A stretch of DNA of 53,145 nucleotides from Eubacteriales bacterium (GTDB lineage: Bacteria; Bacillota; Clostridia; Oscillospirales; Butyricicoccaceae): contig JAUNGQ010000011.1 in assembly GCA_030524285.1 (NCBI GenBank), forward strand, positions 1-53,145, written 5' to 3'. Below are positions 41,001 through 47,777 of this stretch, piece by piece. Position 1 is the stretch's first letter; the number at the start of each line of letters is the position of its first letter. The notes under the pieces were generated by a model that was not told the DNA's origin, ran no database searches, and saw only the letters and a program-made list of their open reading frames with translations. The position numbers and the translations under genes were made by a program.

Positions 41001-43597
41001 TCAGAAGTCCACTTGTCAAAGGTATAGCCGAACTTTTCCGGAACTGTCGGAGCCTTGATTTCTCGTCCCTTTTCCAAGCTCTGGCTATCAAGCACATATC
41101 CGGTTACCGCATCGGCAAATACTACCGTACCATAGTTGGACTCGGTTGTCAGATAGGCCGTAATGGCAACCTCATCTGCCGGCATCGTGAACGAATAGGT
41201 ATATTTACCGTTCTCTACCGTCTTGAGTACAACTGGAATTGGACCAGTAGTAGCATCCTCGCCCGTAACCGTGATGTAGTCAATCTTCTGATTTTGGGCT
41301 GTATCCGGTGTTACAGTAAATGTAACCGTTTCACCTACAGACGCCTCCTGTGTGGGATCAATGACAACAACGCCAGATTGTTCCGCGCTTACACCATCAA
41401 CCATCAGTGCAGACGTAATCTTGTACTTGTTCGCCTCGAACTGTGCAAAGACTTCTGCATTTGCAGTAATATTGGTAAGATCAACATCATTACCGTTCAC
41501 ATCTCCCCACTTTTTGAAGGTATAGCCAACCTTAACAGGCGTATATTTCGGTTCAGCAGTGCCGCCCTTAGCTACTGTCTGAATGTCAAACAGCTTGTCG
41601 TCAGAATAGAACTTGACAACATACTCGCCCTGTGTAAAGTGTGCAGTGTAGGTAACATCGCCGGTTACAGTGACTTCGATTGTCTCGCTGAGATAGTAAG
41701 AACCATCAGAGCCGGACCAGTAAGCGAAATCATAGTTTGTATTCGCGGTTGCAGTCAGTTCAGCGGTTGCTTCATACTCATACGGACCATCGCCTTCTGT
41801 GGTACCAGCATCGGCCGGAGCAGCAGCAGTTGTTACCGTATACGACTTCTTTTCATACGCAGCTACATACGTTGCATTTTCCTGAATGTTTGTGATAGTA
41901 TCGCTACCGTCAACAGTGTCATCTTCATCATTCACATTCTTCCAAATGCCATTCTCATAGCCAGTTCTGTTCGGAACTTCCGGAGCAGTTACTGTACCAT
42001 CATAATCAACCGTTTTGGTTTCCAGAATGGTGCCCTCTGCGGTCTTGAAGGTTACAGTATACCGATTCGTCTCGTAAACCGGTGTGAACGCTGCGCTGTA
42101 AGCTGTACCATCGTAGGAAACAACATCCTCGTTCAGTACAACTTCTGCACCGTCATCATAATGACGGCCTTCCGCGTCAGTCCAGTAAGCAAACGTCTTG
42201 CCAGCCGGAATCGTGATATCTTCGGAATCAAGCGTAACTGTCTCGCCGTATTTTTTTGTCTCAGGAGTCGTGTTCTCACCAATGGTTACTGTGACATCCG
42301 CAGCCGTATATACTACGTTGATAACCGTATCTTCGGTAATAGCCGCTGTCAGATCACCCCAAGAACCTTCATAGCCGGTCTTATTCGGAATTGCAGGAAG
42401 GCTATCCTGATCTACCGTTTGTCCATCTTCAACCTGAACTGTGTCGACTACCTTTCCGTCAGCCTTGAAGGTTACGGTATGGTAAACAGCCGCATTCTTG
42501 GTATAATGTGCGGTGTAGGTAACCTCTTCCGCCGGTGTTTTAACAGTCCATACCTTTTCGTTGCTGGTATTACCATTGGAGTCAGACCAGTACGAGAAAG
42601 TATATCCATCTACGTCTTTAGCGGTCAGCGTAACCTCTGTGCCAGCTACATAGCTGTCGCCAGATGTAATCGTATCAGCGGAAACTTCGTCTTTGAGTTC
42701 TTCCGGATCAGCCGTAACGTTAACCGAATATGTCGGATCTGCCGGAATTGCTTCAAACGTTGCACTTACCGTGACATCACCTGCCGGCATAACGAAAGAA
42801 TATCCGCCATTTACTGTCGGATTGACAGAAACGGCACCATTATTTACGCTTACACTGGAAACTGTATAGCCATCTTTCGGTGTAACCGTAAAGGTAACCG
42901 TATCGCCTGCTTCCGCTTTCTCTGTACCAAGCTCAATTTCGCCGTTTTCGAGAGTATCATCAACTGCGACATCGTACTCCTGCACAGTCTCCTGCACATT
43001 CTTGATTTCCGTATACTTTAACGTATTCTGGAAACGATATGATGTACCGCCGAGAACAGAGCTTCCAACCTCTACATCATCACAGAAAACCGTGTAGGTC
43101 TTGCCGTCGTTAGTTGCGCCTACGGGGTAGGTATAGTAACCCTCAACATACTGGCTACCCGCCATCACAGTAGCAAAATCGATCACACCTGTTGTTGGAT
43201 CAGTAGGATCTTGTAAAATCCATCTAACCTTCAGCGTATCAGTATAATCCACCACTGGAGCCTGCTGGTAATTCAACGGTACCCATGCGTTGCTCGGATC
43301 TCTAGCAGATTCGTCGATCACTGCATCGTCTGCAACAGTCGCGCTTGTGGTGTAATACCAACTCGCAGATGTTACTTCGCTCAAGCTCGTATCGCCAGTT
43401 TTGTCATATGCTTCAGCCAAAGCAGCTGCACTTAGCGTAGCCTGGGTTTTCGAGTCGGTGTCTTCCGGTGTAACCGTAATATAACCGTTAGCATCCGGGT
43501 TGCTTGTACTATACGCAAACACTTCAACCGGTAATGTGGTGACACACATCGCCAAAACCATCAGTAACGCAAGCGGGCGTCTTAGCCATTTTTTCAT
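35090..43597 (-). CDS. Giant secreted repeat protein with C-terminal SLH domains
   Basis: About 2835 aa from the ATG at 43597 (AAAGGAGG 11 nt upstream). The signal peptide is MKKWLRRPLALLMVLAMCV, cleaved near EVFAYS. The body is a chain of beta-rich modules of two kinds. InlB B-repeat/Listeria-Bacteroides type, in the first half, has units like VTFKTAEGTILETKTVDYDG followed by GY...W. A second kind, mostly in the second half, ends each in F-[TV]-MP-A-x-x-V-T-V-x-A; I count 14. Three SLH domains fill about the last 185 residues (YTDVRTDHWFYDAV; FSDVKADSYYGPYVEWA; YTDSDKISSYAKDSVAWAV), so it is anchored non-covalently to secondary wall polymer. No LPXTG. Likely role: surface adhesion or stalk; function not shown. 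Confidence 0.9.
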   Translation of the reverse strand: MKKWLRRPLALLMVLAMCVTTLPVEVFAYSTSNPDANGYITVTPEDTDSKTQATLSAAALAEAYDKTGDTSLSEVTSASWYYTTSATVADDAVIDESARDPSNAWVPLNYQQAPVVDYTDTLKVRWILQDPTDPTTGVIDFATVMAGSQYVEGYYTYPVGATNDGKTYTVFCDDVEVGSSVLGGTSYRFQNTLKYTEIKNVQETVQEYDVAVDDTLENGEIELGTEKAEAGDTVTFTVTPKDGYTVSSVSVNNGAVSVNPTVNGGYSFVMPAGDVTVSATFEAIPADPTYSVNVTADPEELKDEVSADTITSGDSYVAGTEVTLTAKDVDGYTFSYWSDSNGNTSNEKVWTVKTPAEEVTYTAHYTKNAAVYHTVTFKADGKVVDTVQVEDGQTVDQDSLPAIPNKTGYEGSWGDLTAAITEDTVINVVYTAADVTVTIGENTTPETKKYGETVTLDSEDITIPAGKTFAYWTDAEGRHYDDGAEVVLNEDVVSYDGTAYSAAFTPVYETNRYTVTFKTAEGTILETKTVDYDGTVTAPEVPNRTGYENGIWKNVNDEDDTVDGSDTITNIQENATYVAAYEKKSYTVTTAAAPADAGTTEGDGPYEYEATAELTATANTNYDFAYWSGSDGSYYLSETIEVTVTGDVTYTAHFTQGEYVVKFYSDDKLFDIQTVAKGGTAEPKYTPVKVGYTFKKWGDVNGNDVDLTNITANAEVFAQFEANKYKITSALMVDGVSAEQSGVVVIDPTQEASVGETVTFTVTPDTAQNQKIDYITVTGEDATTGPIPVVLKTVENGKYTYSFTMPADEVAITAYLTTESNYGTVVFADAVTGYVLDSQSLEKGREIKAPTVPEKFGYTFDKWTSDKEGTDEVTFPVEVTEDYAVYYAQYTAKAVTVITGDKTDNSKFFGDTVTLEAPEKDGQTIAYWTDKNGHQYADGETVTLDENVVEVAGNGNLTAAFTPVYEDKQVTVTFQLANGTQVAVKEIPYGSTIASAPTPDAPAGQKFDGWYDENNVAFSTTTSFKADTTFTAQFTEDEYEVKYEVGNDGTSDAADTTAKYGEIVTLPEVTAKEGKTFIGWQSDVDNHVYAAGEKVAITADTTFTAVYSDAEVVVRFFANGYLVNYIEAKAGDTVTTPEIPGVDGKTAKFWAADQSATTGYLPGSEITVSSSVDYYAIYEADEYTVSYDTDDGDPAAIDSVTVNYGEQITLADAPTKSGHKFVGWQDTTGGLTYTAGATVTVTADMTLKAIWSAEAYVVKFVDGQGRLVDYQEVPYGGSYKAPAAPEREGYKFINWKLEGEEDTLAPMESKEVGNWLAGLFQDKVITYVAQWEGEEYTLHISALNAKGKLTYDNGTVKIPDDNVATLKAGTALNLTTQGADDKYVVDDVYYVTEINGALVRCELTPDENGAYDFNMPAGETWLHINYKQNVYSITKTETNTTVTVANSAEVGETVTFTVAANDNYVIDSVLVSYTSNGVETYVPLTFVKTEDGKDVYSFVMPAADVTVTATAVKDQCTVRVLDQDKQLMGYLTVEQGTAIPAATLDEYATQAKRPGYGDVTWKQYNADGTLGTAVDAKYTVNESMTIIAVDEAEEHIVTRADNSSEYATITGTINGKANANEVTIGTLTAATDDVVTLTATPVANYKITGIILRDTASGNVVPYTQANEAVAGEPVQYQFTMPNGNVTVQVLTEAIEYKVTVVETENPQGGTYTINGDTTTNKMIKQGDQVDIGLHVEPGYTATVKATYTTTDRSGKTHETIITGVDGTEIYAAGESTISFTMVEADVKVEIAYSKIDYTVTAQKPEHGTITVDPSTANVGDTVTVTLIGDAGYSYKQPTLTVKSATENIPVIYDSTDENGNQIYTFTMPAADVTVNAEFEPNSSPVVATPPEIEGAKVWIGETDGNNQAFRTGDRVEFTVTPEAGYYIKSVALTDAKGNNLYSTEKFDGYMQLPNATQADYEKLVYGTSDITDQYYSEIMLYQQDGTLASAADKITVPTTYHFTMPSHKVYVHVEMEKIIYSVTTEDAYNGDELAVDVDTSRSGNGTYAASIADAKVGERIYVRATAQTGYLLSVVPFSVQTADGKEINVDYLYSSTNKVAIAYFTMPAADVTVEANYVKDSFTVTGADNANGVIKVPADADSNKYDFEYQSEATFQVAPNNGYKITSIVATDASGAAVALTYDLGDGTQPVSGTFTMPKYDVTIVATYTQIGYTVTNQTTDTNGTVTVPTGEIPYQSTATVTVTPATGYMIDTVTATYTDETGKTQTITFTGTPSDLEKGGDYTFIMPAANVDFVATFKQITRNVEVVKTGSAAIRVDGVDTTTADKQYGDTVTVTVTPDAGWQVADVTVTDTEGNNKVDLTAQNGKSGGDYTFTMPEYSVKVNVILEKINYAVTGVINPTNTGTIKLAKGASIVETAGTTSLSDVNVGDIVTATVAEKYGYKLVHVEAVSESGDTLYEGSTTGTFTFVMPAENVTVTATFTEEIYTVTFMDWNGDMLKVDEVPYLGDATPPEDPSRTGYTFTGWDVSYEEITEDTVVTATYEVIKSNIDTDGDSFTGEDRGSITMSNSEHGDVSIDGQTAAYGDKVVFKVDPDDGWRVDYVSVIGKDGTSIPVSKLSEDAYYVATYTFVMPEQDVSIRVYYKEAASSAYTDVRTDHWFYDAVNFVTDRGYFYGIDEGIFGPKINMNRAMFVTVLGRIDGVDVSQYQGSSFSDVKADSYYGPYVEWASQNGIVSGYGNGKFGPNDSITREQMASIMMRYCRYLGIDTSIENADWMDRYTDSDKISSYAKDSVAWAVGTGLMLGMSNTTIDPKSNATRAQVAQIIKNLCDKILYQ

Positions 43598-43892
43598 GAC
43601 CCATTGTTCCTCCTTTGTTTTTATTTGCAAAGGCTTTTTCCATGGTCCTTGCAGTCCCATGTTGTTAGGCGCGGTACAGCTGCACCGCTTTCCCAAATGT
43701 ATAACCTGTAAAACATCCATTAGATCGGGCAAATCCTCAGATGTGAATTTTTGCAGTTTCTTCGATATTCAATTGTGAAATGTATCAGGTGGTTATACGT
43801 GCCTGACTGTCCGCTTGTGTACAATTCCCAGGGAAATTTGATACAATAGGACGCATCTTCATGCCTACTTATCGTCTAATCGTAAAAATATA
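43598..43892. other. Upstream region of the SLH protein gene
   Basis: About 300 bp with no gene. It contains a stem-loop GCGGT-ACAGCTGC-ACCGC near 43670-43690, in the probable 5' leader of the SLH gene. No promoter matches consensus well enough to call. Confidence 0.4.
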
Positions 43893-43961
43893 TCAGTAAG
43901 TTAAAAAGTCTTCAAAAGCTGCTATCGTCGTGGTATTATTTTGGAACTTCAACATAATCAT
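43893..43961 (-). pseudogene. IS982-family transposase N-terminal remnant (left copy)
   Basis: ATG at 43961 with AAAGGAGG upstream; 22 codons (MIMLKFQNNTTTIAAFEDFL then TY) and a stop. The same sequence, in inverted orientation and continuing further into transposase, is at 46739. It is therefore read as a broken transposase start, not a peptide gene. Confidence 0.55.
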
Positions 43962-44037
43962 GCCTCCTTTACTTTTTCGTCGCTACAAATAAGATATATT
44001 TTGTTGAGTTCTTTCTTTTATTTATTACAACAAATCA
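43900..44037. repeat. Left inverted repeat flanking the two-component island (IS end)
   Basis: About 138 bp closely similar to the reverse complement of 46662-46803, with a handful of substitutions and short indels. It includes the start of the transposase remnant and its upstream region (GTCGCTACAAATA, ATATTTTGTTGA, CTTTTATTT, TACAACA shared). Likely the left end of an IS982-family element. Confidence 0.75.
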
Positions 44038-44197
44038 ATATATTTTATTATGTTAATATGTTTTATTATATCAAAAACCACTTACTTATGTTGTGTTGTT
44101 TACGTTGGAAATCGTGTCGTTTAAGAAATGACCCCTCCGGCGCTTGCGCCGTTTGATCGCTTCTGTTATGATAAAAGCAAAAATGGAAGGGATGCTT

Positions 44198-45865
44198 ATG
44201 AATCGAAGATTGGTATTTGGGCTCTGCGCCGGTGGGTTCGCCGTGCTTTGCATCGCGGCAGTGCTGTTTCTCCACGCCTTTATGACCGTTCCAGAGCCGA
44301 TGAACTATATTACATTCCAGTCCGCCGACCGAATCAGTGAGGACGGCAGTCTGACTCCCTGTACACTGGACGAACACGGCGCGGTAACCGGCATGGAGGA
44401 TGGCGCGGTTTACCGTTTCCGTGCCACGGTGGAGGACATCCCGACGGACGGCTATCTGCTGCTGGAAACGGCAGGCGCGGCTTTCACCATCCGTATGGAC
44501 GGCGAGGCTGTACTGCAAAGCACCGGAACCGCCTCCTATGGTATGCAGACCATGGGCGTCGGACAGGTCCATGTGCCATTCCCACCGGGAGCAGAGCGCT
44601 GTGATCTGGAAATTGATTATCAGGTGCTGGATGCAGAAAACGCCCTGTATCCACCGATGGCACGTTTCACTTCCCTATGGCTTACCGATGGCGCGAACAT
44701 TGCATATGCCAACCTGTATGGCATTCCGGCTGGATGTTTCACACTCGTTTTCGTCTGTGTGTGCGGTCTGTTTCTGCTGGGATTGGCACAGGGCAGGCCT
44801 GACTATACCCTTCTCGTGCTGGTCCTCGCCACTGGGATGCTGAGTATCTACCAGATCTCCCGTGGCTACGGATATTATTTTCTCCCCGAATTGCTCAATG
44901 ATTTTTTTACTTGGCATGGGTTTTCCCTGCTGTCACCGCTGTTATTGCTGGTATGGCTACTGCTGGGGCGCAGACGGGGAACATGGAGGCAACTCGGGTG
45001 GAGCGTCCTTACCGCAGGTGTCGTCGTGCTGTGTATCTATCTGGCCTCTCTTGTACGGGGTGGCTATACCGCAGGGTATATCAACGATATGTTTGTAACC
45101 TTGTTCCAATATGGCGAATATAGCCGTCCAGTTTATTGGATGACGGTATTTCTGGTTGCCGACAGCGCCGTTATCGCAGTTTTGGGCGTGCTCCGGGATT
45201 TCGCCCGAGTGCAGACAGACGCCCAGACACTCGCTCTCAAAAATGAGCTGACAGCGAATAGCTACCGTGCAGCAGAGGAGAAGCTCCGGCAAAACACCGT
45301 CATGCGCCACGAATGGAAGAACCAGGTGGCCACTTTGCATCTGCTCCAGCAGAAGGGAGATCTGGAGGAACTGGGCCACCGTCTGGAGGAGCTGGACGCC
45401 CAGTTGGACAAGCTGGCGCCACAGCAGTACACCAAGCATTTCACCATCAATACCATTTTACAGAACGCCGCTGCCCGCGCGAACGATCTCGGTGTGAGTT
45501 TCCGTGCTGCCGCGCTGGTGCCTGCTGAGCTGAGCATCCCCGATGGCGATCTGTGCAGCCTGCTGCTCAATATGCTGGACAACGCCCTAGAGGCCGCGTC
45601 CCAGGTTTCGCCTCCCCAGACGCGGGAAGTGGAATGTATGATCAAGGTCACACAGGGCTATCTGGCGATCAAGTGTGAAAACAGCTACATGGGCGGGCTG
45701 TCTCTGGACGAACAGGGGAGTCTTCAGACCACCAAGGCCGACCAGGACAGTCATGGCTTCGGTCTGGCGCAGATGCGTTCCATAACAAAAAAATATGGAA
45801 GCATTCTGGACATCAGCTACACCGACGATCACTTCACTGTCCAAACCGCGTTGAAAATCAGATAG
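44198..45865 (+). CDS. Membrane sensor histidine kinase, GHKL/AgrC-like ATPase domain
   Basis: About 555 aa. TM1 at about 6-29, an extracellular beta-rich sensor domain (30-180), then five or six helices (about 178-335), a short coiled coil, and a cytoplasmic kinase. The phospho-acceptor is in MRHEWKNQVATLHLL (about residue 370), the N-box LLLNMLDNALEAA (about 459), the G-box DSHGFGLAQMRSI (about 520). The layout resembles 7TMR-DISM sensor kinases. The ATG at 44198 has AAGGGA 7 nt upstream. Convergent with the LytTR regulator at 45922, its probable partner. The DNA of this pair is visibly richer in G+C than its flanks, and the pair lies between inverted IS remnants, so acquisition by transfer is likely. 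Confidence 0.85.
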   Translation: MNRRLVFGLCAGGFAVLCIAAVLFLHAFMTVPEPMNYITFQSADRISEDGSLTPCTLDEHGAVTGMEDGAVYRFRATVEDIPTDGYLLLETAGAAFTIRMDGEAVLQSTGTASYGMQTMGVGQVHVPFPPGAERCDLEIDYQVLDAENALYPPMARFTSLWLTDGANIAYANLYGIPAGCFTLVFVCVCGLFLLGLAQGRPDYTLLVLVLATGMLSIYQISRGYGYYFLPELLNDFFTWHGFSLLSPLLLLVWLLLGRRRGTWRQLGWSVLTAGVVVLCIYLASLVRGGYTAGYINDMFVTLFQYGEYSRPVYWMTVFLVADSAVIAVLGVLRDFARVQTDAQTLALKNELTANSYRAAEEKLRQNTVMRHEWKNQVATLHLLQQKGDLEELGHRLEELDAQLDKLAPQQYTKHFTINTILQNAAARANDLGVSFRAAALVPAELSIPDGDLCSLLLNMLDNALEAASQVSPPQTREVECMIKVTQGYLAIKCENSYMGGLSLDEQGSLQTTKADQDSHGFGLAQMRSITKKYGSILDISYTDDHFTVQTALKIR

Positions 45866-45874
45866 AAAATATAA

Positions 45875-45913
45875 AAGACCCACGGAACGGGAAATTCCCA
45901 TTCCATGGGTCTT
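45875..45913. terminator. Terminator between the convergent kinase and regulator genes
   Basis: AAGACCCA and TGGGTCTT outer arms, with GGAA/TTCC and GGGAA/TTCCC inside; a long imperfect hairpin usable in both directions. Confidence 0.7.
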
Positions 45914-45921
45914 GCTTTCAT

Positions 45922-46635
45922 TTAGCGGCTGTTGAGATTGAGATAGCAAATAAATTTCGTTTGAAACTGCTCCGCATAGCGGCGGCCAATCGTCAGGCGA
46001 CTGCCGTCAGAGAGATACAACTCCCGGCTGGTGACCTCTTTAATCTGCGCCAGATTTACCAAATAGCTGTGGTGACAGCGGCAGAATTGCGCTTTTGGTA
46101 AAAGTGTCTCCACTTGGGTCAGACTCAGCTGGAAGAACTGCTCCTCCCGATCCATGCAAAACACGCAGCCGTGGTTCTGGCTTTCTACATACCGGATGTC
46201 CGCCAAGGGTAACACGACGGTTTTTCCGCCGCTGCGTAGCGTCACCATGCGTGGCTGGTGGTTAAGACGCAGATCGGTTTGGAGCGCTCGTTCCAGTTCC
46301 TCCAGTTTCACCGGTTTGAGCAAATATTGGATTGGGCGTGCCTCATAGCCTTCCAAAAGAAACTCGGTGAAGCTGGTGATAAACAGGATACTAATCTGCT
46401 CGTCCCATTTTCGCACTTCCATAGCCAGCTCCATACCCGTCTTGTCCGTCAGGAGGATGTCTAGACACAGCAGGTCGAACCGCATGCCGTCCGTCAATGC
46501 GACCTCCAGCTCCTCAGCCGAGGCAAAGGGTTCAATCTGATACTCCACCTCCAGCCGGGTTAGAATGTCACGACATTGGGCACACAGTCCCTCCCGTTGC
46601 TTCGGTTCATCTTCGCAGACCGCGATACGATACAT
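45922..46635 (-). CDS. LytTR family response regulator
   Basis: 237 aa. Receiver domain 1-120: acidic pocket CEDE at 7-10, phospho-acceptor Asp at about 59 in LLCLDILLTDKTGM, Thr/Ser in FITSFTEF and Lys in YLLKPVK. LytTR DNA-binding domain from about 130: VVLPLADIRYVESQNH, FCRCHHSYLVNLAQIKEV, LYLSDGSRLTIGRRY. Probable partner of the adjacent kinase although the genes face each other. GAGAGAGG lies directly before the ATG. No target operon (for example agrBD or a bacteriocin) is seen within the island. Confidence 0.92.
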   Translation of the reverse strand: MYRIAVCEDEPKQREGLCAQCRDILTRLEVEYQIEPFASAEELEVALTDGMRFDLLCLDILLTDKTGMELAMEVRKWDEQISILFITSFTEFLLEGYEARPIQYLLKPVKLEELERALQTDLRLNHQPRMVTLRSGGKTVVLPLADIRYVESQNHGCVFCMDREEQFFQLSLTQVETLLPKAQFCRCHHSYLVNLAQIKEVTSRELYLSDGSRLTIGRRYAEQFQTKFICYLNLNSR

Positions 46636-46661
46636 CCTCTCTCACCACCTTTTATCAATGA

Positions 46662-46803
46662 ACCTGTTGTACGAAATAAAAGAGAGAACTTCAACAAAAT
46701 ATGCTATCCTATTTGTAGCGACACAAAAGTAAAGGGGCATGATTATGTTGAAGTTCCAAAAATAATACCACGACGATAACAGCTTTTGAAGACTTTATTT
46801 TAA
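46662..46803. repeat. Right inverted repeat flanking the two-component island (IS end)
   Basis: Reverse complement is closely similar to 43900-44037. It lies about 27 bp upstream of the response-regulator start, so the IS end could supply promoter sequence for the regulator, as the left copy could for the kinase. Confidence 0.75.
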
Positions 46804-46943
46804 CAGCTTTTGTGATAATTGATGATCTGTATCATCAGTATGCCCCTGTCTCTGTTTCCAGCAGAAAACATGTGAAAAAGGCGAAACTTTCAGATTCTGA
46901 AATCATTTGTTTTATATCTTCTTTTTGGTATAAAGAGAAATAA
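46739..46943 (+). pseudogene. IS982-family transposase N-terminal fragment, frameshifted
   Basis: ATG at 46739 with AAAGGGG upstream. One extra A in the run at 46758-46762 shifts the frame relative to the left copy. In the corrected frame it reads NNTTTITAFEDFILTAFVII then DDLYHQYAP...KHVKKAKLSDSEII, stopping at 46941. The AKLSDSEII block and the preceding FVIIDDLY are what I recall of IS982-type transposase N-termini. After SDSEII the match is lost, so most of the gene is deleted. Confidence 0.6.
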
Positions 46944-47070
46944 ATTTGTCAAAAATTGTATGAAATCTATCGTTTCCCTAGCCGTTTTATTGTATCACCT
47001 GCACGAAACATTGTAAATCGTTTTTTCTGTAAAATTTCATTTATATTGATTATTTCCCGAAAAAGAAAAT
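46804..47070. other. AT-rich region after the IS remnant
   Basis: Beyond the transposase fragment (46943) I see only AT-rich sequence with no gene, tRNA or repeat I can support. Confidence 0.5.
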
Positions 47071-47100
47071 ACCGTCTGGAGCATTTCTACTCCAAACGGT
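47071..47100 (-). terminator. Terminator of the nitroreductase gene
   Basis: ACCGTCTGGAG/CTCCAAACGGT arms (one mismatch), 8 nt loop; on the minus strand it is followed by ATTTTCTTTTT. Confidence 0.75.
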
Positions 47101-47124
47101 ACAATTTCTTACACAAAATGCGCC

Positions 47125-47649
47125 TTAATAGGTCTCTTTGTGTACTTTTTCCCACTGGAGCGCCTCCAGCGTATGCGCCTCCGGCTGCTGTGCAGGCATA
47201 CCGAGAACGAGTACAGCCTCCAGCTTCATGTGCTCCGGATAATGCAGAAGATTTCTCAAATAATCCTCTGTGGAGGTTTCATCTACTGCAAAGCGCAGAC
47301 GTCCCTGCAACCAGCAGCTTCCGACACCCAATGTGTCCGCCATCAGGTGCATGTACGCCATCACGATTGAACAGTCCTCCACGATCGTATCCGATTTACT
47401 GCTGTCGCCAAGCACAACAATTGCTGCGTCTGCGCCATCCAGCATCGTACCACAGCCCACTCTGCATCCGGACATCTTTTTCAGCATGTCCTTATCGCGC
47501 ACCACAATCATTTCCCACGGATTGAGCCCTCTTCCCGCAAAGGACAGTAAGCCAGCTTGTACAATCTTTTCCAGCTTTTCTTCCGAAATCGCTTCCTCCG
47601 TGTACTTGCGAATGCTCCGACGATGCAGCAGCATATCCATCAGTTCCAT
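47125..47649 (-). CDS. Nitroreductase family protein
   Basis: 174 aa FMN-dependent oxidoreductase of the short, anaerobe type. MDMLLHRRSIRKYTEEAISE is the classic N-terminal FMN phosphate-binding block; LNPWEMIVVRD and ADTLGVGSCWLQGRLRF are further family marks, and the C-terminus has LGMPAQQPEAHTLE. Substrate unknown. GAGGAA upstream of the ATG. Confidence 0.9.
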   Translation of the reverse strand: MELMDMLLHRRSIRKYTEEAISEEKLEKIVQAGLLSFAGRGLNPWEMIVVRDKDMLKKMSGCRVGCGTMLDGADAAIVVLGDSSKSDTIVEDCSIVMAYMHLMADTLGVGSCWLQGRLRFAVDETSTEDYLRNLLHYPEHMKLEAVLVLGMPAQQPEAHTLEALQWEKVHKETY

Positions 47650-47684
47650 GTAACATTCCTCACTTTCATCGTTTTTGGTGAAAA

Positions 47685-47715
47685 AGCATCCTGTCGAACA
47701 TACAGACAGGATGCT
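47685..47715 (-). terminator. Terminator of the XRE-GntR regulator gene
   Basis: AGCATCCTGTC and GACAGGATGCT arms (11 bp), 9 nt loop; TTTTT follows on the minus strand. Confidence 0.85.
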
Positions 47716-47777
47716 TCGTTGTGTTTTGTTGTGTTCGTTGTTTGTTATGTTGATTTGTTTTGGTTTGTCCTGATTGA

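Noticed and set aside
39329-43021. A 1230-codon open frame on the plus strand
   Set aside because: It is antisense to the giant repeat protein, is rich in Cys, Arg and Asn as expected of a complement frame of such repeats, and has no ribosome site or family resemblance.
43893-43961. A 22-residue peptide gene with a good ribosome site near the sensor kinase, as a possible signalling peptide
   Set aside because: The same residues begin the longer transposase-like fragment at 46739 (leading into AKLSDSEII), so it is better read as an IS remnant. It also lacks a Cys or leader typical of known peptide signals.
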